This document shows positions 54,138 to 62,316 of a DNA stretch of 64,000 nucleotides, in pieces. The translations under genes were made by a program, and so were the position numbers. Within the stretch, counting starts at the first letter, position 1; each line of letters opens with the position of its first letter. The stretch covers positions 1-64,000 of the forward strand of contig JAAWAC010000002.1 in assembly GCA_022791975.1 (NCBI GenBank). Direction: 5' to 3'. The notes below the pieces were generated by a model. It saw only the letters and a list, made by a program, of their open reading frames with translations. It had not been told where the DNA came from and searched no databases. This DNA is from Lachnospiraceae bacterium. Lineage in GTDB: Bacteria; Bacillota; Clostridia; Lachnospirales; Lachnospiraceae.

Positions 54138-55094
54138 TTATTTTTGGACCACTGGCAAACGAATTACCGTTTTTAGCTTTTCTGGAGCTGTCCGGCGGGG
54201 ATCACCCAGATAGATCTCATGATGCTTGCGCTCCTGGTTGATGTCCAAGGCGCAGCCCTTTTTTTGAATAAAGCTCTTTAGGCGCTCTATGGTTTCCGGC
54301 TCTGCGTCGTAGGAGCCCACATGCATGACCTGTGCACACAATCCCTCTGTATAAGAACATAGGCGAACCCTATGAAGAGGAAGGTTGGGCCGTTTCTTTT
54401 GGAATGCATTTTTGGCTATCTCCAGAACTTGGGGAGTTACAAATTCCGGTTGGCGAATGAGAGATGTCCAATGGAAGTTCTCTTTATCCAAAAGAGAGGT
54501 TCCGCTTATATCTCCATCCTCCTGCCACCAAAGCCCCTCCAGGGGAGGCACCACATACTCGAAATATCCCTGGGGCGCCTGCCCGCTAAGCTTGCTCATT
54601 TTAATGCCAAAGGACAGCCCATAGAGAATTTCCAATGCCTCTTTATAGGATGCACTGGTGTTGGGATCTCCCTCTCCGTCCACCATGAGGAACTGCATCT
54701 TAGGCACCTGAATCAGCATGGGAGTCCTTTTGGGTTGATATAGATCCCGGTAATCCTTTTTATAGTCCACCTTTGTGCCTTGCTTTTTTTCCTTTGGGGG
54801 TGGAAGCTCCTTTAAGGTTCCCTGAACAAGCTTTGTTAAAAGATCCCGATCCTCCAGATCTCCAATTAGCAGATAGGGTTTGGAACCCTTGTAGGGCGCT
54901 GCTTCCTCCCAGGTTCCCAACAGATCTTTTCCAGCCTGGGTAGCTTTGACAAAAAACTGGTTGTCACAGATTACGGCAAAGAGCAGGCCATCACAGTAGA
55001 TGCCATATTCCCCAAACATCTTTTTGCTGGTGATCCTTCCGGCCTGCGATAGCTGCCCGGTCACAAATTCCACAAATTCCACACTAGAAGCCAT
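54138..55094 (-). CDS. TfoX N-terminal domain fused to GyrI-like domain
   Basis: 318 residues. Residues 1-100 are a TfoX/Sxy N domain (FVTGQLSQAGRITSKKMFGEYGIYCDGLLFAVICD). Residues about 115-318 are a GyrI-like small-molecule binding domain (MLIQVPKMQFLMVDGEGDPN, SYKEALEILYGLSFGIKM, MHVGSYDAEPETIERL). ATG 55094 follows AGGAGAAACAAAC. Each domain is common alone; the fusion suggests a single cytoplasmic ligand-binding protein. Function unknown. Confidence 0.82.
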   Translation of the reverse strand: MASSVEFVEFVTGQLSQAGRITSKKMFGEYGIYCDGLLFAVICDNQFFVKATQAGKDLLGTWEEAAPYKGSKPYLLIGDLEDRDLLTKLVQGTLKELPPPKEKKQGTKVDYKKDYRDLYQPKRTPMLIQVPKMQFLMVDGEGDPNTSASYKEALEILYGLSFGIKMSKLSGQAPQGYFEYVVPPLEGLWWQEDGDISGTSLLDKENFHWTSLIRQPEFVTPQVLEIAKNAFQKKRPNLPLHRVRLCSYTEGLCAQVMHVGSYDAEPETIERLKSFIQKKGCALDINQERKHHEIYLGDPRRTAPEKLKTVIRLPVVQK

Positions 55095-55112
55095 GTTTGT
55101 TTCTCCTATTTT

Positions 55113-55262
55113 AGTTCCGCCTCCGCCCATGGTATCCCCAGTAGAGGGAAGAAGCTGTTAAAAGTTCCGCCTCCGCCCATGGTATCCCCAGTAGAGGGAA
55201 GAAGCTGTTAAAAGTTCCGCCTCCGCCCGAGTTATTCCCCAGTAGAGGGCAGATGCTGTTTA
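55113..55262 (+). repeat. Three tandem copies of a 50-bp repeat
   Basis: Copies begin at 55113, 55163 and 55213. The first two are identical; the third has diverged in its second half. Each starts AGTTCCGCCTCCGCCC. They lie just upstream of the TfoX/GyrI-like gene. There are no spacers, so this is not a CRISPR array. Confidence 0.85.
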
Positions 55263-55418
55263 GAGTTTCTTGTTCCATTATAGCATAGAATGTTGACAGC
55301 AGGTTGTCCTGTTTAAAACGGAGATATTTAAAATGGGCAAGTGATTTTTTTGTAGCAGAGGGGGAGGAAAAAATCTGTGGATTTAGGAAAATAGGAAGTG
55401 GTTTTTGTGACTTTGTCA

Positions 55419-55456
55419 CTGACAAAATGATGTTTGTTTTGTATACTGATACAAAA
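55419..55456 (+). promoter_or_regulatory. Promoter and operator of the ferredoxin operon
   Basis: CTGACA at 55419, 17-base spacer, TATACT at 55442. The -10 lies within the perfect dyad TTTTGTAT-ACTG-ATACAAAA (55437-55456). A second dyad GTGAC-TTT-GTCAC (55407-55419) touches the -35. This is a clear operator arrangement, of the kind bound by TetR-like repressors. Confidence 0.7.
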
Positions 55457-55473
55457 AGAAGAGGAGGCTTACT

Positions 55474-55671
55474 ATGCCAAAAAGAAAAGCAGCCGTCAAC
55501 ATTCAGGAGTGTGTGGCCTGTGGGTGCTGTATAAAGGTTTGTCCCAAAGGTGCGATCACAGTGCCCAAAGGGATTTCTGCCAAGGTTGATGAAGCTTTGT
55601 GTGTGGGATGCGGAAAATGTGCGAAGGAATGTCCTGCAAGTATTATTACGCTGGAGGTGACAGAGAAATGA
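55474..55671 (+). CDS. 2[4Fe-4S] ferredoxin
   Basis: 65 residues with two cluster motifs, CVACGCCIKVCP and CVGCGKCAKECP. Small soluble electron carrier. RBS AGGAGG. It overlaps the next membrane gene by 4 bases (ATGA), so the two work together. Confidence 0.93.
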   Translation: MPKRKAAVNIQECVACGCCIKVCPKGAITVPKGISAKVDEALCVGCGKCAKECPASIITLEVTEK

Positions 55672-56267
55672 AGAGACAGAAAAAGTGGTATGATTACCTT
55701 TGGATCGTTTCCCTGACCTATCTGATATTGGGATTTTTCAATATTTTGTTTGCATGGTTGGGGCTGCTGTGTTTTTTTATACCGCTGATTATTGCTATAG
55801 CAAAGGGGAATAAAGCTTATTGCAATAAATATTGCGGGCGGGGACAGTTGTTTTCCCTTGTTGGAGGCCGTTTCGGGCTTTCCCGGAAAAAGGACATTCC
55901 CAGGTGGATGCGTTCAAAATATTTTCGCTATGGATTTTTGATATTTTTCTTTGCCATGTTTTTTCTCATGCTGTGGAATACCGCACTGGTGTTTGCAGGA
56001 GCAAGGGATCTGCGCATGGTGGTAACCATGCTTTGGACCTTTCGGGTTCCCTGGCATTGGGCGTATAGAGGCACGCTGTTTTCACCAGGGGTAGCTCAGT
56101 TTGCTTTTGGATTTTACAGTGTTATGCTTACCTCCACCATCTTGGGGCTTCTAACCATGCTTCTTTTTAAACCTCGCTCCTGGTGCGTCTATTGTCCCAT
56201 GGGTACCATGACGCAGCTGATATGCAGAGGGAAACATATGATTTCATCTGAGAAGGAAGAAACCTAA
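55668..56267 (+). CDS. Membrane protein related to NapH/4Fe-4S polyferredoxins
   Basis: 199 residues, four or five membrane helices (about 9-45, 85-105, 115-130, 150-172). Cysteine motifs NKYCGRGQLF and WCVYCPMGTMTQ match the membrane cores of NapH/NosR/CcoG-type proteins (CPxG), but no 2[4Fe-4S] tail is present; the upstream ferredoxin may supply it. ATG 55668 overlaps the ferredoxin stop codon. Probably membrane electron transfer. Confidence 0.8.
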   Translation: MKRQKKWYDYLWIVSLTYLILGFFNILFAWLGLLCFFIPLIIAIAKGNKAYCNKYCGRGQLFSLVGGRFGLSRKKDIPRWMRSKYFRYGFLIFFFAMFFLMLWNTALVFAGARDLRMVVTMLWTFRVPWHWAYRGTLFSPGVAQFAFGFYSVMLTSTILGLLTMLLFKPRSWCVYCPMGTMTQLICRGKHMISSEKEET

Positions 56268-56281
56268 CAGGTAGGGCAGGG

Positions 56282-57136
56282 TCATTTGCCTCTTTCATAA
56301 GAATTAGTTTCTTTCCTGTCCTTGGCATAGCTGCTGGGAGACATCCCCTTGGCCCGGTGAAAGGCCTTGGAAAAGTATAGACTGCTGTCAAAGCCCACGG
56401 AGTTGGCTATGGCTGTGACAGAGAGATCTGACTGCTTTAAGAGGATGCAGGCCTGACGGATACGCAGCTCCGTGAGATAATCCTTGGGGGACTTTCCCAC
56501 GGCGGCCTGGAAGCAGCGGAATAAATGGCTGCGGCTGATGCCCACGTAGCTTGCCACATCTTCTATGGTAATGGGATAAGAATAGTTGGCCAGGATGTAC
56601 TCAATCCCTTTTTGGGCGTAGGTCTGGCAGGTATCCTTGCGGGGTTGGCTGGGGGCAGTTTTCATAAACAGAGCCAGAGCTGTATAAAGGCGGCCGGTCA
56701 TTTCCACCGAGTGGGCGAAGCTGCTGCCTCTGACCTCGTAGATTTGGAGAAGCTGTCGGGCAATGGCACTGCTGTGGGCATTGTCCCGGCGAAAAGGGTG
56801 CTCCCGGGAAAATCCGGCACTTTGCAGAATGGAAGGGGCATCACTGCCTGTAAAGCCCACCCAGGCGTACTCCCAAGGGTCCTGCTGATCCGCAAAGTAG
56901 GTGCTCTCCGTGTTTGGATAGATGAGAAAGGAATCCCCGGCCTGCAAAGTATAGGAGGCTTGCCCAGTCTGGTAATAGCCGGTGCCAGAGATAACATGGT
57001 GGATGAGAAAATGGTCCCGGATTCCCGGACCCCACTGGTAACCAGGGGTGCATTTTTGATATCCCACATTGTAGACGGAGAGGGAGACAAGCTCCTTATC
57101 CGGGGCTTTAAAGGAATTTTTGAAATTTTCAGCCAT
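56282..57136 (-). CDS. AraC-family regulator (cupin plus HTH)
   Basis: 284 residues. N-terminal cupin (IHHVISGTGYYQTGQASYTLQAGDSFLIYP), C-terminal AraC double helix-turn-helix (ITIEDVASYVGISRSHLFRCFQ, then SVTAIANSVGFDSSLYFSKAFH). It resembles MsmR-type sugar regulators. Divergent from galK with a 226-base gap, so it likely controls galKT. ATG 57136 with AAGGGAACAG; the longer frame is not conserved. Confidence 0.9.
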   Translation of the reverse strand: MAENFKNSFKAPDKELVSLSVYNVGYQKCTPGYQWGPGIRDHFLIHHVISGTGYYQTGQASYTLQAGDSFLIYPNTESTYFADQQDPWEYAWVGFTGSDAPSILQSAGFSREHPFRRDNAHSSAIARQLLQIYEVRGSSFAHSVEMTGRLYTALALFMKTAPSQPRKDTCQTYAQKGIEYILANYSYPITIEDVASYVGISRSHLFRCFQAAVGKSPKDYLTELRIRQACILLKQSDLSVTAIANSVGFDSSLYFSKAFHRAKGMSPSSYAKDRKETNSYERGK

Positions 57137-57362
57137 CTGTTCCCTTCTTTCTTCCAGTTGGTAGCTTCTTTGATTTAGTATAGCGTATCTTTTTCTTCTT
57201 TGCAACAAAATTACATATCTCATCTACATTTTTCTCTTTCCAATTCCAAGAAAAATTGCTACACTGAAAATAGAATAATGGCTTCGGCCCGGGCGCGGTT
57301 GCCGGAGCTGGTGGTGCAGAGGGAAAAGGCAATCCCCATCAAAGAGAAAAGGAGAGAAAGCT

Positions 57363-58538
57363 ATGAAATCACCGTTAGTGGAGAAGTTTCAGGAGTTATT
57401 TGGAGCAGAAGGCAACATCCGCAGCTATTTTGCGCCTGGACGAGTCAATTTGATTGGAGAACATACGGACTATAACGGGGGACATGTGTTTCCCTGTGCT
57501 CTGACTATCGGCACCTATGCGGTGGTGCGCAAGAGAGAGGATCGGCGTCTTAGGTTTTATTCCATGAATTTTGAGCAGCTGGGCATGGTGGAGAGCAGTC
57601 TGGATGATTTGGTGTGGAAGAAGGAGGCCCAGTGGACCAATTATCCCAAGGGAATGATCTGGACTTTTCAGCAAAAGGGCTTTGCCATTGAGCAGGGCTT
57701 TGATATGCTGCTCTTTGGAAATATCCCCAATGCCTCCGGGCTTTCCTCCTCAGCATCGGTGGAAGTGGTCACCGGCGTAGCTCTCCGGGATCTGTATGTG
57801 GGGAATACAGAGGAGATTTCCATGATTGACATTGCCCTCTACGGACAGTATTCAGAGAACCATTTCAATGGGGTAAACTGTGGGATTATGGATCAGTTTG
57901 CCGTGGCTATGGGCAAAAAGGATCAGGCTATTTTCCTTAACACCAGCGATCTGTCCTATACCTATGCCCCCATAAAGCTTAAGAATGAAAAGATTGTCAT
58001 TGCCTGTAGCAATAAAAAGCGGGGCCTGGGAGACTCCAAATACAATGAGCGAAGGGCTGAGTGTGAGGAAGCTTTGGCGGAGCTTCAAAAGGTGGTGGAT
58101 GTAAAATCTCTGGGCGAGCTTACGGAGGAAGCTTTTGAGCAGTACAAGGATGCCATCAAAAGCCCGGTCCGTATGCGGCGGGCCCGCCATGCAGTCTATG
58201 AAAATCAGCGGACTTTACAGGCAGTGGAAGCCCTAAAGGCTGGGGATCTGGCGGCCTTTGGAGCTTTGATGAATGCCTCCCATATATCCCTGCGGGATGA
58301 TTATGAGGTGACAGGGAAGGAGCTGGATACCCTGGTGGAGGCGGCCTGGAAGCAGCCGGGGGTGATTGGATCCCGGATGACAGGAGCGGGCTTTGGCGGC
58401 TGTACGGTGAGCATTGTGGAGAATCAGGCAGTGGATGCTTTTATCCGGAACGTGGGCAAGATATATGTGGATACCATAGGATATGAGGCAGATTTCTATG
58501 TGGTGGAGATCGGTGACGGCGGACAGGTGCTGGAGTAG
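57363..58538 (+). CDS. galK: Galactokinase
   Basis: 391 residues. GHMP kinase motifs in order: PGRVNLIGEHTDYNGGHVFP (galactokinase signature), GLSSSASVEV (ATP loop), and GAGFGGCTVS. Leloir pathway, galactose to galactose-1-phosphate. RBS AAAGGAGAGAAAG. Followed 18 bases later by galT. Confidence 0.97.
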   Translation: MKSPLVEKFQELFGAEGNIRSYFAPGRVNLIGEHTDYNGGHVFPCALTIGTYAVVRKREDRRLRFYSMNFEQLGMVESSLDDLVWKKEAQWTNYPKGMIWTFQQKGFAIEQGFDMLLFGNIPNASGLSSSASVEVVTGVALRDLYVGNTEEISMIDIALYGQYSENHFNGVNCGIMDQFAVAMGKKDQAIFLNTSDLSYTYAPIKLKNEKIVIACSNKKRGLGDSKYNERRAECEEALAELQKVVDVKSLGELTEEAFEQYKDAIKSPVRMRRARHAVYENQRTLQAVEALKAGDLAAFGALMNASHISLRDDYEVTGKELDTLVEAAWKQPGVIGSRMTGAGFGGCTVSIVENQAVDAFIRNVGKIYVDTIGYEADFYVVEIGDGGQVLE

Positions 58539-58556
58539 CAGGAGGAGATAAGAGAC

Positions 58557-60050
58557 ATGGCGCGGATGGATAGTTATATTGCAAAGCTGGTGGCTTATGG
58601 CATAGAAAAGGGACTGGTGCCAGAAGAAGAGCGGATCTATACCACCAACCTCCTTTTGGAGGCCCTGGGACAGGATTCCTATGAGGAACCGAAGGAGCCT
58701 CTGGGAGATTTGGAGCTTGAGGAGATTTTGCAGGGACTTTTGGAGGAAGCTGTGGCAGCTGGTCGAATCGAGGATACCATTACGTCCCGGGATCTTCTGG
58801 ACACCCGGCTTATGGGGGCCTTAACGCCCCGTCCCAAGCAGGTGATTGACCAGTTTTACAGGCATTACGAAAAAAGCCCCCAGGAGGCCACGGATTTTTA
58901 CTACCGTTTTTCCCAGGCCACGGATTATATTCGGTCCTACCGGGTGAAAAAGGACTGGAAATGGAAGGTGGATTCCCCCTATGGTTTGATTGATATTACC
59001 GTGAATTTGAGCAAGCCGGAGAAGGACCCCAAGGCCATTGCGGCGGCCCGGAATGCAGCTCAGAGCAGCTACCCCAAATGTCAGCTTTGCATGGAAAACG
59101 AGGGGTATGCAGGGCGGATGAATCATCCGGCCCGGCAGAATCACCGGGTGATTCCCATTGAGATCCAGGGGAGCCGGTGGGGATTTCAGTATTCCCCCTA
59201 TGTTTACTACAATGAGCATTGTATTGTGTTTAACGGACAGCATATTCCCATGAAGATAGATCGGGCAGCCTTTGCCAAGCTCTTTGACTTTATCAAGCTG
59301 TTTCCCCATTATTTTTTGGGGTCCAACGCGGATTTGCCCATTGTGGGAGGATCTATCTTGAGCCATGACCATTTCCAAGGGGGGAATTATACCTTTGCCA
59401 TGGCTGAGGCTAAGATAGAGAAAACCTTTGTGATTCCCGGTTTTGAGGATGTGGAGGCTGGCATTGTCCACTGGCCATTGTCTGTGATCCGCATTCGCGC
59501 AAAGGAAAGTGAGAGGCTGGTGGAGCTGGGAACCTATATTTTGGAGAAATGGCGGGGATATACGGACGAGGCTGCCTTTGTATTCGCCGAGACAGAGGGA
59601 GAGCCTCACAACACCATTACACCTATTGCCCGTATGCGGGATGGGGTTTATGAGCTGGATTTGACTCTGCGGAATAATATTACCACAGAGGAATACCCAC
59701 TGGGAGTATATCATCCTCATCAGGAGCTGCACCACATTAAGAAGGAGAACATCGGGCTTATTGAGGTGATGGGCCTGGCAGTGTTGCCCTCCCGGTTAAA
59801 GGCAGAGATGGAAGAGCTGGCTTTCTGCCTGGTGAACGGGGAGGAGATTCGGGCCCGGGAGACGCTATGTAAGCATGGGGACTGGGTGGAGGAGTTTAGA
59901 GGAAACTATACCTTTACCAGGGAAAATGTGATGGATATTCTCAAGGAGGAAATCGGGAAGGTCTTTGTGCGGGTGCTGGAGGATGCCGGGGTGTACAAAT
60001 GTACCCAGGAGGGCCGGGAGGCCTTTGAACGGTTTTTGCAGGTGCTCTAA
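58557..60050 (+). CDS. galT: UDP-glucose--hexose-1-phosphate uridylyltransferase, type 2
   Basis: 497 residues, the Firmicutes type 2 GalT. CQLCMENEGYAGRMNHPARQNHRVIPI and GGSILSHDHFQGG are typical of this group, which differs from the classic HPH enzyme. Second step of galactose use. RBS GGAGGAGATAAGAGAC. Confidence 0.96.
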   Translation: MARMDSYIAKLVAYGIEKGLVPEEERIYTTNLLLEALGQDSYEEPKEPLGDLELEEILQGLLEEAVAAGRIEDTITSRDLLDTRLMGALTPRPKQVIDQFYRHYEKSPQEATDFYYRFSQATDYIRSYRVKKDWKWKVDSPYGLIDITVNLSKPEKDPKAIAAARNAAQSSYPKCQLCMENEGYAGRMNHPARQNHRVIPIEIQGSRWGFQYSPYVYYNEHCIVFNGQHIPMKIDRAAFAKLFDFIKLFPHYFLGSNADLPIVGGSILSHDHFQGGNYTFAMAEAKIEKTFVIPGFEDVEAGIVHWPLSVIRIRAKESERLVELGTYILEKWRGYTDEAAFVFAETEGEPHNTITPIARMRDGVYELDLTLRNNITTEEYPLGVYHPHQELHHIKKENIGLIEVMGLAVLPSRLKAEMEELAFCLVNGEEIRARETLCKHGDWVEEFRGNYTFTRENVMDILKEEIGKVFVRVLEDAGVYKCTQEGREAFERFLQVL

Positions 60051-60210
60051 CAGGGAAAGTAGTTGTCTGTGAAGGGAAGAGGGATGAAGTCTGGGCAGGA
60101 TTTCATCTCTTTTTTGCAGGCGGAAAAAAATATGTAACGAAAGCTCTCTTTTTGACACAAAAGAATGTCTGAAAAGATAAGAAACTAAGAGAAAAGAAAG
60201 GAGGAGAGCT

Positions 60211-60696
60211 ATGGAGTCCCTTGCGGACATTTACCGAAAGCATTCCCAAACCGTGTACGGATTTTTGCTGGCCAGAACTCGGAACCCAGATCTGGCGGAG
60301 GAGCTGACCCAGGAGACATTTTTTCAGGCTGTGTGTGGCATCGAAAAGTTTCGGGGAGACAGCAGCATGGGCACTTGGCTGTGCGGCATTGCCAAAAATC
60401 TCTGGTGCAGCTATGTGAGAGAACATAAAAAACTAAAAGGGCTTGGGGACGAGGAAATCTGGTCCCTGGGGGCCTCCCTGGAGACGGAGGTACTTCTCAA
60501 GTGGGACTGTGTGGAAACCCTGAAGCTGCTCCACAACTTAAAGGAGCCCATGCGGGAAGTGCTATATCTGCGGCTGATTGGAAATCTATCTTTCGCCCAG
60601 ATCGGAGAGATTATGGGAAAAAGCGAAAACTGGGCGCGGGTAAATTTCTACCGGGGAAAAGAAAAAATTTTAAAGGAGGCGAAAAAGCATGAATAG
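60211..60696 (+). CDS. ECF-type sigma-70 family factor
   Basis: 161 residues. Sigma region 2 (IYRKHSQTVYGFLLARTRNPDLAEELTQETF) and region 4 (LHNLKEPMREVLYLRLIGNLSFAQIGEIMGKSENWARV) only, as in ECF factors. It overlaps its anti-sigma gene by 8 bases. A TGTAAC upstream (about 60132) may be the -35 of an autoregulated promoter, but the -10 is not clear. Confidence 0.93.
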   Translation: MESLADIYRKHSQTVYGFLLARTRNPDLAEELTQETFFQAVCGIEKFRGDSSMGTWLCGIAKNLWCSYVREHKKLKGLGDEEIWSLGASLETEVLLKWDCVETLKLLHNLKEPMREVLYLRLIGNLSFAQIGEIMGKSENWARVNFYRGKEKILKEAKKHE

Positions 60697-61156
60697 AGAT
60701 CTGCCTTGTGCAGTGGTGCGGGATGTGGCGCCTTTGTACGTGGAAGATTTGGTGGCGGGAGAGACCAGGGCGCTTGTTGAGGAACATTTGGCTGGTTGTG
60801 AGGGGTGTAGAGAGCAATATGCAATATATCAGGAGGAAATGGAGGAGGAAACCCATGTGAATAGAGAACAAAATGCAGTGGAGGTGGATTATATGAAGAA
60901 AATCCGTGCCTATCAGAGAGAAAACATGATTTTGGGAGCTATTGTCAGCTTTTTCTTGGGCCTTTTTATTCCCGTGGCCCTGGTAGGATTTTCGGTTATT
61001 GCAAACGGGGGAATGGAGGCCTATCAGTGGGCCCGCTTGCAGGTGGCCTGGCACATTGGAATTCTTCGTATGGTAGAATCAGGCGCTATCGTCTGCGCCC
61101 TGTATTTGGGGGCCAATTATCTTTTAAAGAGAAGGCGGATTAAAAAAGCCAAATAA
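60689..61156 (+). CDS. Zinc-finger anti-sigma factor
   Basis: 155 residues. The N-terminal zf-HC2 zinc-binding motif is HLAGCEGC with an upstream Cys (DLPCAVVRDVAPLYVEDL). Two membrane helices follow (about 91-111 and 127-146), so it holds the ECF factor at the membrane. Overlapping reading frame with the sigma gene supports the pair. Confidence 0.9.
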   Translation: MNRDLPCAVVRDVAPLYVEDLVAGETRALVEEHLAGCEGCREQYAIYQEEMEEETHVNREQNAVEVDYMKKIRAYQRENMILGAIVSFFLGLFIPVALVGFSVIANGGMEAYQWARLQVAWHIGILRMVESGAIVCALYLGANYLLKRRRIKKAK

Positions 61157-61173
61157 ATGTGGAAGGAAGAGGA

Positions 61174-61215
61174 TTTCGGGCATATGTTAATTATTATATT
61201 GACATATGCCCGAAA
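61174..61215 (+). promoter_or_regulatory. 14-bp inverted repeat, likely DUF134 operator
   Basis: Perfect arms TTTCGGGCATATGT (61174-61187) and ACATATGCCCGAAA (61202-61215) around an AT-only centre (TATTATATTG). It lies 64 bases before the DUF134-NifX start and after the anti-sigma stop. No T run, so an operator is more likely than a terminator. Confidence 0.65.
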
Positions 61216-61278
61216 CTGTTTTATGATTTTAGCAGGGCAACCCCCTCGTTCACCGGGGAGAGCAGGAAGGAGTGTAAG

Positions 61279-62079
61279 ATGTCACGACCGAGAAAATGCA
61301 GAAGAGTCTGTTACTTCCCGCAGACCCTGATTTTTGCACCTGTCAGCAGCGAGAAAAGGGACCCTGTGACGCCACAAGACCCTGTGATCCTGACATTAGA
61401 TGAATATGAGACCATTCGCCTGATTGATAAGGAAGGGTTTTCCCAGGAGCAGTGCGGAGAGCAGATGGGAATTTCCCGTACTACCGTGCAGCTTATCTAT
61501 GTGTCTGCCCGAAAAAAGCTGGCGGATGCCCTGGTGGAGGGAAAGATGCTGCGGATTGAGGGAGGGGAGTATCAGCTGTGCAATGGGGAGACAGATGCTG
61601 GCAGCTGTTGCGGGTGCTTTAAGCGCAATTTAAACCAACAATACACAAAACCGAGAGGAGAAAGAATCATGAGAATTGCAGTTACCTTTGAAAAGGAAGA
61701 GATCTTCCAGCATTTTGGACATACGGAGCAATTTAAGGTTTACGATGTGGAGGATGGAAAAGTTACCGCTTCCCAGGTGGTGGATACCAATGGACAGGGC
61801 CATGGCGCGTTGGCAGGCGTATTAAAGGCGCTTCATGTGGATGTGCTTATCTGTGGTGGTATAGGAGGAGGTGCCCGTATGGCTCTGGATGCCAATGGTA
61901 TTCAGTTGTATGGGGGCGTATCCGGCAATGCGGACCAGGCTGTGGAGGCCTTGTTAGCTGGGAAGCTTGCTTATGACCCGGAAGCGCGCTGTGACCACCA
62001 TGGACATGGGGAAGAGCACCACGGTTGTGGCGGCCATGGACACTGCCAGGGCCATGGGGAGCATGACTGTCATCAGTAA
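61279..62079 (+). CDS. DUF134 DNA-binding domain fused to NifX/NifB-like cofactor domain
   Basis: 266 residues from ATG 61279 (RBS AGGAAGGAG). Residues 1-100: DUF134 helix-turn-helix (SRPRKCRRVCYFP, then LDEYETIRLIDKEGFSQEQCGEQM). Residues about 130-230: dinitrogenase Fe-Mo cofactor family (MRIAVTFEKEEIFQHFGHTEQFKVYDVE, ICGGIGGGARMAL). The tail is His/Gly/Cys-rich (HHGHGEEHHGCGGHGHC), able to bind metal. A metal- or FeS-sensing regulator is likely; the domains are often separate genes. Confidence 0.88.
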   Translation: MSRPRKCRRVCYFPQTLIFAPVSSEKRDPVTPQDPVILTLDEYETIRLIDKEGFSQEQCGEQMGISRTTVQLIYVSARKKLADALVEGKMLRIEGGEYQLCNGETDAGSCCGCFKRNLNQQYTKPRGERIMRIAVTFEKEEIFQHFGHTEQFKVYDVEDGKVTASQVVDTNGQGHGALAGVLKALHVDVLICGGIGGGARMALDANGIQLYGGVSGNADQAVEALLAGKLAYDPEARCDHHGHGEEHHGCGGHGHCQGHGEHDCHQ

Positions 62080-62105
62080 GAGATTTTCCAGCAATATTTG
62101 TCAGA

Positions 62106-62166
62106 AGAGAGAGGGCGGTGCCTGTTCTTGGCTAAGAGCCAGGGCAGGCGCCGCCTCTCTCTTGAT
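62106..62166 (+). terminator. Terminator after DUF134-NifX gene
   Basis: Long stem AGAGAGAGG..GCGGTGCCTG / CAGGCGCCGCCTCTCTCT with a bulge. The T run is weak, but it lies right after the gene. Confidence 0.6.
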
Positions 62167-62316
62167 AAGAGCTTTCAAAGAATTTTTTGTAAGGGAATAG
62201 AAGTTCTCTTTACGGCTTCCAGGTCCGGGCATATAACCAGGGAACTATGTGGATACTAAGTGCAAGAATCTATTTGCAGGAATTTTGGATAGCATAGGAA
62301 GGGAGCATAAACGAGA

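Noticed and set aside
55113..55262. CRISPR array
   Set aside because: The three copies abut without spacers, there are only three, and no cas genes are present.
55111..55425. 104-codon minus-strand frame over the 50-bp repeats
   Set aside because: Much of it only translates the tandem repeat (GGGG and WGYHGRRR-like stretches); no ribosome site.
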